Source: Candidatus Vicinibacter proximus (lineage in GTDB: Bacteria > Bacteroidota > Bacteroidia > Chitinophagales > Saprospiraceae). From it: DNA of 64,000 nucleotides. The notes beneath the pieces are model-generated. The model searched no databases. It saw only the letters and a program-made list of their open reading frames with translations, and was not told where the DNA came from. The position numbers and the translations under genes are program-made. The stretch covers positions 1,798,001 through 1,862,000 of the forward strand of contig JADJOE010000003.1 of the NCBI GenBank assembly GCA_016713905.1, given 5' to 3'. Positions 33,298 to 43,700 of the stretch are shown one piece after another (the first letter of the stretch is position 1; the number at the start of each line of letters is the position of its first letter).

Positions 33298-36200
33298 TTA
33301 TTTCAAGAGAACAATCTTTCCTTTTTTTAAGATTTTACCTGCCTGGAGCCGGTACAAATAAACACCGGATCCGCCAAGCATCCCACTTTCTATTTCCCAT
33401 GTATTAAGACCTTTTTCAATCGACCTCCATTTTCCATACACTACTTTTCCTTCTGTATTCATCAATTCCAAATAGGCATCTACGTTCAGTGATGATTCAA
33501 ATTCAATTTTGCACCGATCTTTAAATGGATTTGGACGAATTCCCCATCTGTTAATTTCTGATGCACTATCCGCTGAAGAACCAAGGATTCTGATGGAAAT
33601 AGGAGACGCAAGACTATTGACAAGAAATATTTCATTGTTTCTGTATTCAGTATCTCTCAACAATTCAGATAGCCTTGTGGAGATTTTATTCCGCCAAACT
33701 ATCCTGAACACCCGCTGGCCTTTTTCAAGTCTTTTAGGCACGCCAAGGCTAAGACTAATTCGTAATTCACGGTCTTTGACATAATAAGAATCCTCCGAAA
33801 GGTCCACCCCTCTGCCATCACTGAGGAATTCAACTATCCTGTCAACTTCGGCATATCTTGGATCAAAACTCATATTTATCTGAAGTCCCTCCATAGTTAA
33901 ATCATCATTGATCATAAAATCGGAATGACTCCTTTGGTTTTCTGGTAATAAATGATCTTCGACACCCAGCTCAAAATATCTTAACCTTGCACCCGCAACT
34001 TTTTCCTGGAATCCGGATGAACCACTGACATCCCCAACTTTTATCGACTTAAAGTTGACCGACTTATCCTTCATCAGATGATCGGTAATAAACTCTTCTT
34101 CGAACGGTTCACTTAAAGGAAAATCCAGGTCATTAAAGCTATAATCCTCAGCAAGGAATCTCCATGACTTATTGGTAGGAACCTCCTCTACCTTTCCAAG
34201 AATTAGTTTCCTTAACCAAACAATATCCCTTGTGGTTACAAATCCATCCTTATCGACGTCCGCTGCAATCCATTGTTCTGGTTTAGTAAAATTTGAAATA
34301 CCCAGTATATGTTTCTGTAGATACAAAACATCTTGCGTGGATAATCCATCTGTCCAATTTCCAATTGTATATTCCGGCTTTAAATGAACAGGGGATCCCG
34401 GCTTTATCTGATCTTTCATATATTTTCCCTGCAAATCAGTGGACACCATTTGACCTGTGCTTTGCTCAAACATCTCTACCTTTTCCATTGGATTTCCTTT
34501 GACATCTCTCACAAGTCCTGTGACATGAATGGTTGTTTGGAAATTACTGTTGCAAAAATTATTCGGATCATCCACATCAACCAATGCATTACAACTTCCT
34601 GCATTTCCGGATGAATCAATCACAAATACTTCGAAGGTGTAAATAGAATCCACGTTCATTTTGTGAATGCTGCATGGAATATAACGACAAGTATCATTTA
34701 GGTTATTTTTGTTAAATGTGATTACCAATTTATGTCGTGGTGTACAATTATCTGAATAAAATTGAAGCAAATCACGGGCTATTACTTTAGCGCTATCATT
34801 GGATTGTATGTTGGCTGTATATCTTATGCATCCAATCGCAGGAGCTATCTTGTCTGCTAAATCGACAAAAACTGTATCTCTTCCAACATTATTACAAATA
34901 TCAGTTGCTGTAAAAATAACTCGAGTCTTACCTAATGGATAAATACCACTGGCATTCGCTCCTCCGTTGTTAAAATCATTGGTAATACTTACTATATTAT
35001 TGCAACTGGTAACGACAACTGGAGCCAAAACCAGAAATGGATTACATTCAGTAAGCGTTGAACAAAATGCAGTATCTCTTGGACCTTTAAGTCTTGCAGG
35101 TGCAAAATCCGAGACATTGATGACTTGGGTATCTCTTGCAATTGCACCATTGCACAATGATCTTGCTTGCCACAATCTTAATATTCTTCTACAGGAATCA
35201 GGTGGCCTATTTAAGGTGCTGTCTCTCCAAGTATATGCGATTGTGCCACAACTGTCTCTTGGATTTATCGGCCGCAATCCCAAAGAATCCGGATGATTAG
35301 AGCGGCAACCGCGCACCATGGTATCTCTTGCCCAAATAAAATCTCTGGCATCAAAAACATAATTATTTACAATTTCTATTCGTTGTCTGCAACTGCTATC
35401 TATCGTACCATTTCTAAAGTTCACCCTCCATTTCCTGATAAAAACACCTCGTCTGCAACTATCCAAGCTACCTGAATCAGAAAATGTTATTCCATTTGTG
35501 GCCGTATCCACACAGACTCCTGAAATCGTTAGTCTTCCTGTGAGATTTAGATTATTTTTATTCTGGGTGCAACTTAATGTGATGTTGGCAGGACAATTAA
35601 TGGAAAAAACATTCTTGTTTTGAATCTCCACTTCTATCATGCAGAAATTCGAATTCCCATTAACATCAATGACTTTTACAACAATCATCTCCCTCATTCC
35701 GGCATCTGCACAACAGAAATAAATTTGATCCCTGAATATAGTATCCTGTGGTCTGTTACAACGATTCGTCATTCGTCTGACCAATACTGTATCCACTGCA
35801 CAGTTGTCTGTGAAAAAACCTATCTTAGAAAAGTAAGCCGCGTTCAAAGTAGATTGTCCTGTTCCATCCAGAGAAAAAATCAACTTTGGTGGACAAATCA
35901 GAGTCGGTGGAATATTGTCTACTACCGTAACATAAGAAATACAAGTATCCGAGTTTCCACATGGATCAATGGCTATGTATTGCATCGTATGCTTTCCGGT
36001 AGATAATTCCACACTTTGCCCTGGCCTTGCAAGAAAAAATGAATCTATTCTCACCGCGTAAATTATCATAAAAGACGGACTGCATGCATCCGTGGCAGTG
36101 ACTGTTGGTATTTGATATAGATTTAAACATTTATTTGCTTCTGTAAACAAAGTAACATCCGCGGGACAAATAATTTCCGGTCTTGTAGTATCTGCGATAG

Positions 36201-36738
36201 TAATGAGCTGAGTTTCCATGCTTGTCATACGTGTGCACCAATTCATTACAAACCAGCGGCGTTGAATTTTTATCATCCCTCCACAAACCGGTATGGTGTC
36301 ATCCAAATGGGAAGGGAGCAAATCACAAAACGCATCAATGGGTTCTCCAAAAATCGTTGGAACTTCCAAAGTGGAAATATCCGGATTGGGACAATACAAA
36401 GTGTCATCTTCAGGAAACACTACATCAATCAAGGATGGTTTTTTGAAATAAACATCTTTTGCACAAGTGGTTTTGTTTCCGTAATCGTCTGTAACGGTAT
36501 ACAACAAATGGCTAATTCCTGAATACTGTAAATCACATTGTAATCTTTCAAATCTTAAATCGTAGAGAATGGAAAGATTTGCATCGCAGTTGTCACTTGC
36601 AAAAATCATGGTATCATAACGTAATTCAAACGGATCATAAGTACACAAAACAGTATCTGTTCTACACACCAAAACAGGCATAAGTTTATCTTCTACTTTC
36701 AACTCACTCCAACAACTCATACCATTAGTAGTGTCCAA
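33298..36738 (-). CDS. Giant HYR/dockerin T9SS protein, main part (C-terminal to a frameshift)
   Basis: 1146 residues in frame, but the nominal start is a TTG inside a module, so this is the C-terminal 90% of a gene that begins at 37114. It opens in the middle of the CxxLxQxSLD module (LDTTNGMSCWSELKVEDKLMPV). HYR-type modules with FCCADAG and CMIEVEIQNK follow, then a dockerin-like pair (DGLSTQDVLYLQKHILG; DVDKDGFVTTRDIVWLRKLILG), a cohesin-like region and a T9SS type A domain (WGIRPNPFKDRCKIEF). Removing one A from the A7 run at 36755-36761 restores a continuous frame (GKKRTATVLDTTNGMSCW). Real break, sequencing error or slippage cannot be told apart here. Confidence 0.85.
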   Translation of the reverse strand: MDTTNGMSCWSELKVEDKLMPVLVCRTDTVLCTYDPFELRYDTMIFASDNCDANLSILYDLRFERLQCDLQYSGISHLLYTVTDDYGNKTTCAKDVYFKKPSLIDVVFPEDDTLYCPNPDISTLEVPTIFGEPIDAFCDLLPSHLDDTIPVCGGMIKIQRRWFVMNWCTRMTSMETQLITIADTTRPEIICPADVTLFTEANKCLNLYQIPTVTATDACSPSFMIIYAVRIDSFFLARPGQSVELSTGKHTMQYIAIDPCGNSDTCISYVTVVDNIPPTLICPPKLIFSLDGTGQSTLNAAYFSKIGFFTDNCAVDTVLVRRMTNRCNRPQDTIFRDQIYFCCADAGMREMIVVKVIDVNGNSNFCMIEVEIQNKNVFSINCPANITLSCTQNKNNLNLTGRLTISGVCVDTATNGITFSDSGSLDSCRRGVFIRKWRVNFRNGTIDSSCRQRIEIVNNYVFDARDFIWARDTMVRGCRSNHPDSLGLRPINPRDSCGTIAYTWRDSTLNRPPDSCRRILRLWQARSLCNGAIARDTQVINVSDFAPARLKGPRDTAFCSTLTECNPFLVLAPVVVTSCNNIVSITNDFNNGGANASGIYPLGKTRVIFTATDICNNVGRDTVFVDLADKIAPAIGCIRYTANIQSNDSAKVIARDLLQFYSDNCTPRHKLVITFNKNNLNDTCRYIPCSIHKMNVDSIYTFEVFVIDSSGNAGSCNALVDVDDPNNFCNSNFQTTIHVTGLVRDVKGNPMEKVEMFEQSTGQMVSTDLQGKYMKDQIKPGSPVHLKPEYTIGNWTDGLSTQDVLYLQKHILGISNFTKPEQWIAADVDKDGFVTTRDIVWLRKLILGKVEEVPTNKSWRFLAEDYSFNDLDFPLSEPFEEEFITDHLMKDKSVNFKSIKVGDVSGSSGFQEKVAGARLRYFELGVEDHLLPENQRSHSDFMINDDLTMEGLQINMSFDPRYAEVDRIVEFLSDGRGVDLSEDSYYVKDRELRISLSLGVPKRLEKGQRVFRIVWRNKISTRLSELLRDTEYRNNEIFLVNSLASPISIRILGSSADSASEINRWGIRPNPFKDRCKIEFESSLNVDAYLELMNTEGKVVYGKWRSIEKGLNTWEIESGMLGGSGVYLYRLQAGKILKKGKIVLLK

Positions 36739-37114
36739 AACAGTTGCAGTCCGCTTTTTTTCCTATATCAGAACAACTTACATAATTAAGTCCTGTCTCA
36801 TTCACATAAACTTTAAATTTTCCATAAGAAGGCAGTTTATCTGTAATCAACATTTGTGCAGTAAGATATGCTCTGCCGCTCTGATCCACAGAAATCTGCA
36901 CCAAACCATGACACGGCAAGTTAAAACTCTGAGCATTAAGTTCAACCATTGGCTGCGCTTCAACTCTGTCAGATGAAGGCCAATCCTCAGGAACAGCCTT
37001 CATCTCATTACAGAATTGGAATACCAATAATAACAACATCACTTTAGAGGCATTCTTTCTAATGTGACTGGTCCATTTTGGGATGGGTTGATTTATATTT
37101 TGTAGATTTTTCAT
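36725..37114 (-). CDS. N-terminal fragment of the frameshifted giant HYR/dockerin protein
   Basis: 129 residues. It has a signal peptide or anchor (KVMLLLLVFQFCNEMKA) and the start of the module shared with two other giant proteins (LPCHGLVQISVDQSGRAYLTAQMLI). It runs into a short wrong-frame tail (ADCNCFGHY) after GKK, because the A7 run at 36755-36761 has one base more than the open frame needs. With six A, the reading joins the 1146-residue frame exactly where paralogues continue. The full product would be about 1270 residues. It follows the 1049-residue protein gene by 30 bases, so the two are likely co-transcribed. Confidence 0.8.
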   Translation of the reverse strand: MKNLQNINQPIPKWTSHIRKNASKVMLLLLVFQFCNEMKAVPEDWPSSDRVEAQPMVELNAQSFNLPCHGLVQISVDQSGRAYLTAQMLITDKLPSYGKFKVYVNETGLNYVSCSDIGKKADCNCFGHY

Positions 37115-37144
37115 GATCTATGAATTGCAGATATAGTTTTAGAA

Positions 37145-40100
37145 TTATTGTACGACTATCTTTAAAATTTTCTTTGATTGTGCTGTTCGCATTACCAAAA
37201 AATAAACACCCGGATGTGACAAAACTTGTGGATCAATCTCTACACTGGTCACTCCATGTATACTGACACTTTTAAATTGATGAATTGATTTTCCTGAAAC
37301 ATCAAAACATTCCAGATTCAATTCTTCCAATCTTTCACTGGAAACCTTAATCAGATACCTACCGTGTGTTGGATTTGGACCAGCTTCCAGAATTTCCAAT
37401 CCTTGTTCTACGTTGCTTTTATTAGCCGCCTGAAGGACAATATTGTACTCCTTATTTTCTGGTCCATAAATTTCATTTTGGAAATTTTGCGATAAGCTGA
37501 TTGCTTCAGGACAAATAATTTTAAGCTTGGGTATTTTAAACTCAAATAATATTTCTCCGCTTTTTACGTGAACCGCTTCTTTCAAATTTATGGAAAGCAA
37601 TATTTCATTTCCCTGCACATGGAGAAAATCTTCAGACCAATTGACGCCTAAAAAATTATTCAACAAGGAAATATTTTCTTGACAATTGTTTTCAAACTGC
37701 ATGGACAATTGCATCCCATTTATAAATCCTTCTGAACCGGATCTAATAATCAATTTTTGATCTGCAAACTGATAAAGTAATATCTTGGTGTTAAACGCAT
37801 TTGCTATCCCTTTCTTTTGAAACAGGGATTGATTCAAATCCCCCAATTTAATTCCGATAAAATCAATCTTCCTGCTGGCTTCCATTGCAGGAACAATCAT
37901 CCATTTATGTTGTTTGTACTCTTCCCATGGGAAAGCCGGATAACTAAATCTGTAATTTTTGTCTATACACAAATAAGATAAATTATTCGGCAATGAGTAA
38001 ATCCTACCTAAAATTAAATTCCTTAGTACCGAAAGATCCTTTGCTGTTATTGAACCACTTTGATCTACATCTGCAGCCAATAAATCATAGGGATTACTTA
38101 TTGGATGGATACCGAGTATATGTTGCTGAATCCTTAGAATATCTGCTGTGCTGATTCCTTCCAGATAATTTACATCCCCATAACTTTCCATTCCGACGGA
38201 TATACCTTTTGGTATATCCGGAAAGCTATATTGGCCCATTTCATCAGTAATGCATTCTGATATAGTGTTGCCATACTGAAGACGCACTTTAGTTTCCGGA
38301 ATATTCATTCCATAATAACTGCGGACCAATCCAGATACGTTGAGATGGTTAAAAGTTTGTGGACACAGGCTATCCGGATCAGTAACTGCAATATATGTTG
38401 TGGCAAAGCTTGAATTATTGCATTCATCCCACACATAAATATTGATGATGTTCTGTCCAATATCATCACAAGTATATATTCTTAAGGTATCGCTTGGATC
38501 GGCAGAATATGAAAACCTGAGTCTATCTGAAGCCGTACAATTATCTTCACTTTTTTTGTTTAGCAAGCTTGCTGGAATACTCACCATAACTCCGGCTGCC
38601 ATTCTCAATAGAGAAGTACTTAATCCATGTAAGAGTAAAACGCTTGGCTTCTTACCATCTTTTATTTCCACCCGCACTAATTTTGTATTTTCATTATGGC
38701 ATGAATCCACTGCCTTGAAATAAATGCTGTGCGGGCCTATTGGCATGACACCACTGGCATTAGGACCAACTCCTACTTGGTCGATTTTTCCATCACTCCC
38801 AAAATCTATTTCATAACTTAAGGATATTGCAGTATTTACTCCACAATCAATAGCAGACACATCTGGAAGCTGAACAAAACTTGGCGTACACTTATCCGAA
38901 AAACTGTAAATCAAAGTGTCATTAAAACTCAAAATTTCCGGTGGAATGGTATCCATTATTTTGATTTCCTGAACATAACTGTAATACCCATTTGATGGAA
39001 TTCTTGGATTAGGGGTTAAGTACGGATTGTAGACACACCAGTTTATTACTTCCCATGTTCTGAGAACTTTTCCACATACGCCCCCTCTGGTAAAATCATA
39101 AAGTTCATCTGTCTTTTTGACCAAAACCTGATCGCATTTATCTTCATTAATGATGGGGACTCCTGCTTTTATGGTATCTGGTTTGATTCTGCATGCATAG
39201 ACAATCGTATGCGCTGGCCACTTGAGTTGATTTGTATCCAGTCCATTAAAGTTTGAATTTTTCAGGAGTGTAACCGTTTGACTACATTCGGACTTTAAAC
39301 CCAAACCATCTGTTGCTATATATTTTCGCACTATTGTGCCGGAACCACATCCATTCAGGTTCCTGATGATTTGAGAATCCAATCTGACCGCCGAGCAATT
39401 ATCCGAATAAATGGGACGCTGTTTGGCAAATAAGGAGTCCGTGTCAAAACCGCAACTCACCGTAAGGTTTGAAGGACACAATAAATTGGGACCAATTTTA
39501 TCTGCAACACTGACCATAACCATACAATCCCTAAAATGTCCTATATAGAGACTATCGGATACAGGCCCTGCTCCAGGATAAACATCATATACTCTTAAGA
39601 TTACTGGAATTGGCGAAAATCCAATATCCATGCAACAGAATAATATCTCATCATCAAACCGGTAATTCGGATTCTTCCCTAAGGTGCAAGAAAACCCAAC
39701 CGGAGGGTTCATTCTCTTTATTTTAAAATATACATGCCCACAATCATCTGTTGAACCACCATCCAGACTAACGGCCGGAACGAGTCCCTGACCAGTACTG
39801 TTTAGATTAATGACCATTTCCGGCGTACAAATTACATTAGGAGGGGTAGCATCAAAAACAGTAATCTTCATGGTATCTCTTCCTACTGAGCCACAGTTGT
39901 CTGTAATTTGATAAATCACCGAATAAACACCAGTTTGAAACCTCATTAAGCCTCCATTTGAATTGAGGTTTCCAAAAACCGTGAGGGTCATACTGGATTG
40001 AATCGGCATACATGAGGTATTGATGTTTGCAGCAGGTAAAAGAATGAGGCTGTCACAACTTCCAGGCGTATGTATGCTTACCGTAATGTCGGCAGGTGCC

Positions 40101-40261
40101 GTAACCGTAATGGCCATTGGCAAATAGAGAGAAGGTGCACTAGAGCCATCCCGGGCTGTTAATCCAGAGGATAAGAATAACAAGGTACCCAGGACGACTC
40201 CTTGGGAAAGTTGAAAAAATCTGGATTTAGGAATCCAGGCTAAAGAGTTTGCCGTGCACAT
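37145..40261 (-). CDS. Giant HYR-type/dockerin T9SS surface protein
   Basis: About 1038 residues from the ATG at 40261; a TTG eleven codons upstream is not needed. Signal peptide (GVVLGTLLFLSSGLTA), HYR-type modules (VTAPADITVSIHTPGSCDS; FDATPPNVICTPE), the conserved vicinal-Cys module (FCCMDIGFS, then DCMVMVSVADK), a dockerin-like pair (EGISTADILRIQQHILG; DVDQSGSITAKDLSVLRNLILG), a divergent cohesin-like region, and a T9SS type A domain (EAGPNPTHGRYLIKV, KILKIVVQ). It lacks the CNxxxQISLD module of its neighbours. First gene of a probable two-gene unit with the frameshifted paralogue, 30 bases downstream. Confidence 0.88.
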   Translation of the reverse strand: MCTANSLAWIPKSRFFQLSQGVVLGTLLFLSSGLTARDGSSAPSLYLPMAITVTAPADITVSIHTPGSCDSLILLPAANINTSCMPIQSSMTLTVFGNLNSNGGLMRFQTGVYSVIYQITDNCGSVGRDTMKITVFDATPPNVICTPEMVINLNSTGQGLVPAVSLDGGSTDDCGHVYFKIKRMNPPVGFSCTLGKNPNYRFDDEILFCCMDIGFSPIPVILRVYDVYPGAGPVSDSLYIGHFRDCMVMVSVADKIGPNLLCPSNLTVSCGFDTDSLFAKQRPIYSDNCSAVRLDSQIIRNLNGCGSGTIVRKYIATDGLGLKSECSQTVTLLKNSNFNGLDTNQLKWPAHTIVYACRIKPDTIKAGVPIINEDKCDQVLVKKTDELYDFTRGGVCGKVLRTWEVINWCVYNPYLTPNPRIPSNGYYSYVQEIKIMDTIPPEILSFNDTLIYSFSDKCTPSFVQLPDVSAIDCGVNTAISLSYEIDFGSDGKIDQVGVGPNASGVMPIGPHSIYFKAVDSCHNENTKLVRVEIKDGKKPSVLLLHGLSTSLLRMAAGVMVSIPASLLNKKSEDNCTASDRLRFSYSADPSDTLRIYTCDDIGQNIINIYVWDECNNSSFATTYIAVTDPDSLCPQTFNHLNVSGLVRSYYGMNIPETKVRLQYGNTISECITDEMGQYSFPDIPKGISVGMESYGDVNYLEGISTADILRIQQHILGIHPISNPYDLLAADVDQSGSITAKDLSVLRNLILGRIYSLPNNLSYLCIDKNYRFSYPAFPWEEYKQHKWMIVPAMEASRKIDFIGIKLGDLNQSLFQKKGIANAFNTKILLYQFADQKLIIRSGSEGFINGMQLSMQFENNCQENISLLNNFLGVNWSEDFLHVQGNEILLSINLKEAVHVKSGEILFEFKIPKLKIICPEAISLSQNFQNEIYGPENKEYNIVLQAANKSNVEQGLEILEAGPNPTHGRYLIKVSSERLEELNLECFDVSGKSIHQFKSVSIHGVTSVEIDPQVLSHPGVYFLVMRTAQSKKILKIVVQ

Positions 40262-40294
40262 AATAGAATATTTGCTAAATCCTAAATAAATCAA

Positions 40295-40782
40295 TTAAGG
40301 GAACAGCATGTTGCCGTTCATTCATCGCCGCCTTGCCAAATGATCCATTTATAGAATGAAAACTTCAGCGTCAGAACAGCGACATTATATTATTGTCTTT
40401 AGGAAGGGACTTGAATTAGAAGGTGGGATGGGTGATCTTCTATTATTCAATCATATTGCAAAAATATGTAATATGTAAGTAACTACATAATAATTACTTA
40501 AAAAAATATTACATTTTTATTTTCTATATATAAAATAGTCTGAATAGTGTATTCATAGTGAATCAGTTAGGGTAAATGATTGACTTTGATATTTAGGAGT
40601 CTCATCTATGTGGTGTCGAACTCAAATTATTCCATAAAAAAAGCCCCCCATTTCGCTCTCCTTGCAGAGAGTTGATGAGAGGCCATCCCAAAAACCGATT
40701 TTACTTAGACAGGAGACCTCCTCTATTTCTAGAGGAGGCACCTGCTTTGTCTTATCGTCTCATGAAGACTTTAGTCAGTTGA
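40295..40782. other. Intergenic region with hairpins downstream of the 2218-residue gene
   Basis: About 490 bases. It holds a TATTTTTG box on the minus strand (40466-40459), 200 bases upstream of the 1049-residue gene, and two stem-loops at the end of the 2218-residue gene: CCTCCTCT/AGAGGAGG (40717-40738) and a G/C-rich structure ending in a T-run (next entry). No credible gene. Confidence 0.45.
40637..40682 (-). terminator. Terminator-like structure after the 2218-residue gene
   Basis: On the minus strand GGCCTCTC...CTCTC-loop-GAGAG...GGGGGGC is followed by TTTTTTT. The stem is imperfect, so this is a weaker call than the others. Confidence 0.5.
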
Positions 40783-43700
40783 TTACTCAACTACTAACAT
40801 CCTCTTTGTTGCGGTGTGGTTTGTTGCATCCAACTGATAGTACAACAGTCCTGTAGCATTCAAATCGCCTTTGCTGATCTGGTAGCTGTTCAAGCCTTTT
40901 TGTCCTTTCAACTCGTATACTCTTACTACTTTTCCAGTAACATCGTATACGGTCAGTTTTACTGCACTTGCTTCAGGTAAACGGTATCTTACTACAGTTT
41001 CTTTAGAGAATGGATTTGGCTCGTTTTGATACAACTCAAATACTCCACCTTCCACAACTCCTCTGTCGGTGCGTACACCCATTTTTACCTCTTTCACTTC
41101 TTCTGATGCATTGTAAGCTTGTGCTTTGGTCACATCACTTGTGATTGCAAACATCTGGCTTACTTTTCCATTTCTGGTTGCTTTGAATACCAAGGTAAAC
41201 AATTCTGCATCTTTTCCGAAGCTTTCTCCCTTGTTAGAGTTCCAGCTCGTTGTGATGATTCCTTCGTTTAATCTGTTGGTTCCAAAGTTTGCTTCTGTTG
41301 CTTTCAACACGCCTCCTTCAATTCCTTCGAAAATCAAGCTTGACTTGTCATACTTCAAGGTGAACTGGTAACCGCTGATGTTGTTGAAATCGCTTGACTT
41401 GAAGCTTACTTTGTAGCTTTCTCCAGCTACTACGCTCTTCTCATCCACTTCAATATTCAACACGCCATTGGTTCTGCTTTGTGTTCTGCTTGCATTGCTT
41501 GCAGTTGCATCATTGGTAACATCTCCCATTTTAACCGCTACAAAGTCTACTACTTTGTTGTTGTCAAGCATCAAGCTACTTGTTCTTGGTGCATTCCATG
41601 GGTTGTTTTTATCAGGGAAATCATAACCGCTTGGTACAAATGTCCAGGATTTTACTTTGCTGAACTCGCTGGTCAAACCAAGGATCAACTTACGTAATTC
41701 TGACATATCCGCTGCTGTTACACTTCCGCTGTTGTTTACGTCTGCTGCAATCAATTTGTATGGGCTATTCAATGGGGACTGACCTAAGATATGTTTTTGA
41801 ATCTTAACGATATCTTGTGTAGATACTCCATTGCTGTGCTCATCGTTTCTGTTTGGACTAACCATGTAGTTTACATTTAACTTCAGATCTCCGAAGCTGT
41901 ATGGGCTTCCTACTCTCTGAGCCATCATGTTGCCATTGTTGTACAATTGCATGTCTACAGGGTTTGCTACATCACCACCTTCTGTCTTAAGATTTCCAGT
42001 GATCTTTCCGAAAGATCCTGTGTTAGGACAGATGTCTTGATTGTCTTGTACGATAACTACTGTCTTGCAGTAATCTTTGTTTCCTTCTTCGTCTTCTACC
42101 CACATTTCTACTTCGATTCTTAACTCATCGTTTTGTCCCTGAGCTACGAAATCTGCACAACATACGTTGATGAATGTTTTGGTATCGTCTCCGTCAAAGT
42201 AGAACTTCAAGTTCTCTTTTGCAGTACAGTTGTCATAACTTCCGTGATCCAGATCTTTTGCCCAGATCTCAACGCAACCTGAAGCCGGCATAGGTACTGT
42301 GATTACTCCTGTCAAGCAGTATGGTGTTGGTGCTTTGCAGTCTTTGATTTCAAATAAGCTTTCGCATACACCTACGTTTCCGCAACCATCTTCTACAAAC
42401 CATTTGATTTTGTGGATACCTATTGGATAAGTTCCGCTTGCATCGAATGGATTGTGATCGTCATCTGCAAATGGATTGTGGCTGTATTCAACAGTGTCTC
42501 CAGCTGCATATTGTTTTCTGGTCAAGGTTCCTACTCGGAAGTCATAGCCTCCGTGTACTCCTTTTCCATCATTGAACGCGTCAATTTTGTATTCCCAGAA
42601 CAACCAATCCAATGGGCTACAGTTGTCTGTTGCATCTGCTGTAAGTGAAATGTGTCCAACACAGATTCCCAATGCTGGGTCTATCACTGCCGGCTCACAT
42701 GGACCTACGTTGCATGTTACTACAGGTCTGTCCTGATCTCTTACTTTGATCACTTGTAATGCCTCCCATCTTCCAAAGTTTGGATCGATGAATGGATCGT
42801 ACTGACACCAGTCAATTACTACCCATCTTCTCAATACTTTGAAACATGCATCTGGCTCTATGTTGAAGATCTCATCGAAATATTCAATAGACAATAATGC
42901 ACAGTTGTCGTCTGCATTGTTGATTACCTGTGGTCTTCCTAATTGTGGATTGTCAGGGCTGATGTCTGCGCCACATCCGTCGATCGTTACCGGTGTCTGT
43001 GTACATACCCCATTTGGCCACATTAAGTCTGTATATCTTGGATCGTTACAAGTTACATCGTCCACATAGAATGGATCGCAGTCTACAAACCAGATGGTCT
43101 GGATTGCAGTCACGTTGATGTTGTTTGGTCCTTGTGTAGATACAATTCTTTGGATTACTCCTTGTCCGCACTCTCTAAGGTCATTTACGGTGATGGTTGG
43201 GTTGCTTCCGCAGCCGCTTAACACATATCCGTCAAATCCCCATACTAACTCATATTTTCTGTCCCAATGTGCTGTGTCGAAATACTGATAGTAGTATTCG
43301 CATGCTTGATTTGGTGCAGGTTTTGGTACTGCGTTAGTCTGTACATATCCAGGATATCCTGTATAGTCGTTTCTTTCGCAGAATTTGTAACATACTAAGT
43401 CTTTTGTTACTACTTTCTTTCTGTCAGATAGGTTAGTTACAACTCTACCGAAAGTTGCATCGTTAGGATCTGTAAGTTTGGTAATGTCAAACCAGAACCA
43501 GCAGCTTACTACGATATTTGGTGGTGCTACTACTGTAGGTACACTCTTGTTCTGTACTTCCACCTCAATCATACAATCGCTGAATCTTCCGTTCAACACG
43601 CTGCTTGTGCTGGTCATTCTGATTGGTGTAACCGGGCCTGGGCCTGGATCCACATCAAATACCCTCAACACAACCATTACTTTTGTTCCTACATCTGCAC

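Noticed and set aside
36738..36761. Programmed -1 frameshifting on the A7 run
   Set aside because: A -1 shift leads to KKSGLQLFWTLL and not to the conserved continuation; joining the frames needs loss of one A (or a +1 shift). A classical -1 slippery site does not fit.
40717..40738. CCTCCTCT/AGAGGAGG hairpin as a terminator
   Set aside because: A perfect stem, but no T-run follows on the minus strand; the G/C-rich structure at 40637-40682 with T7 is a better terminator candidate.
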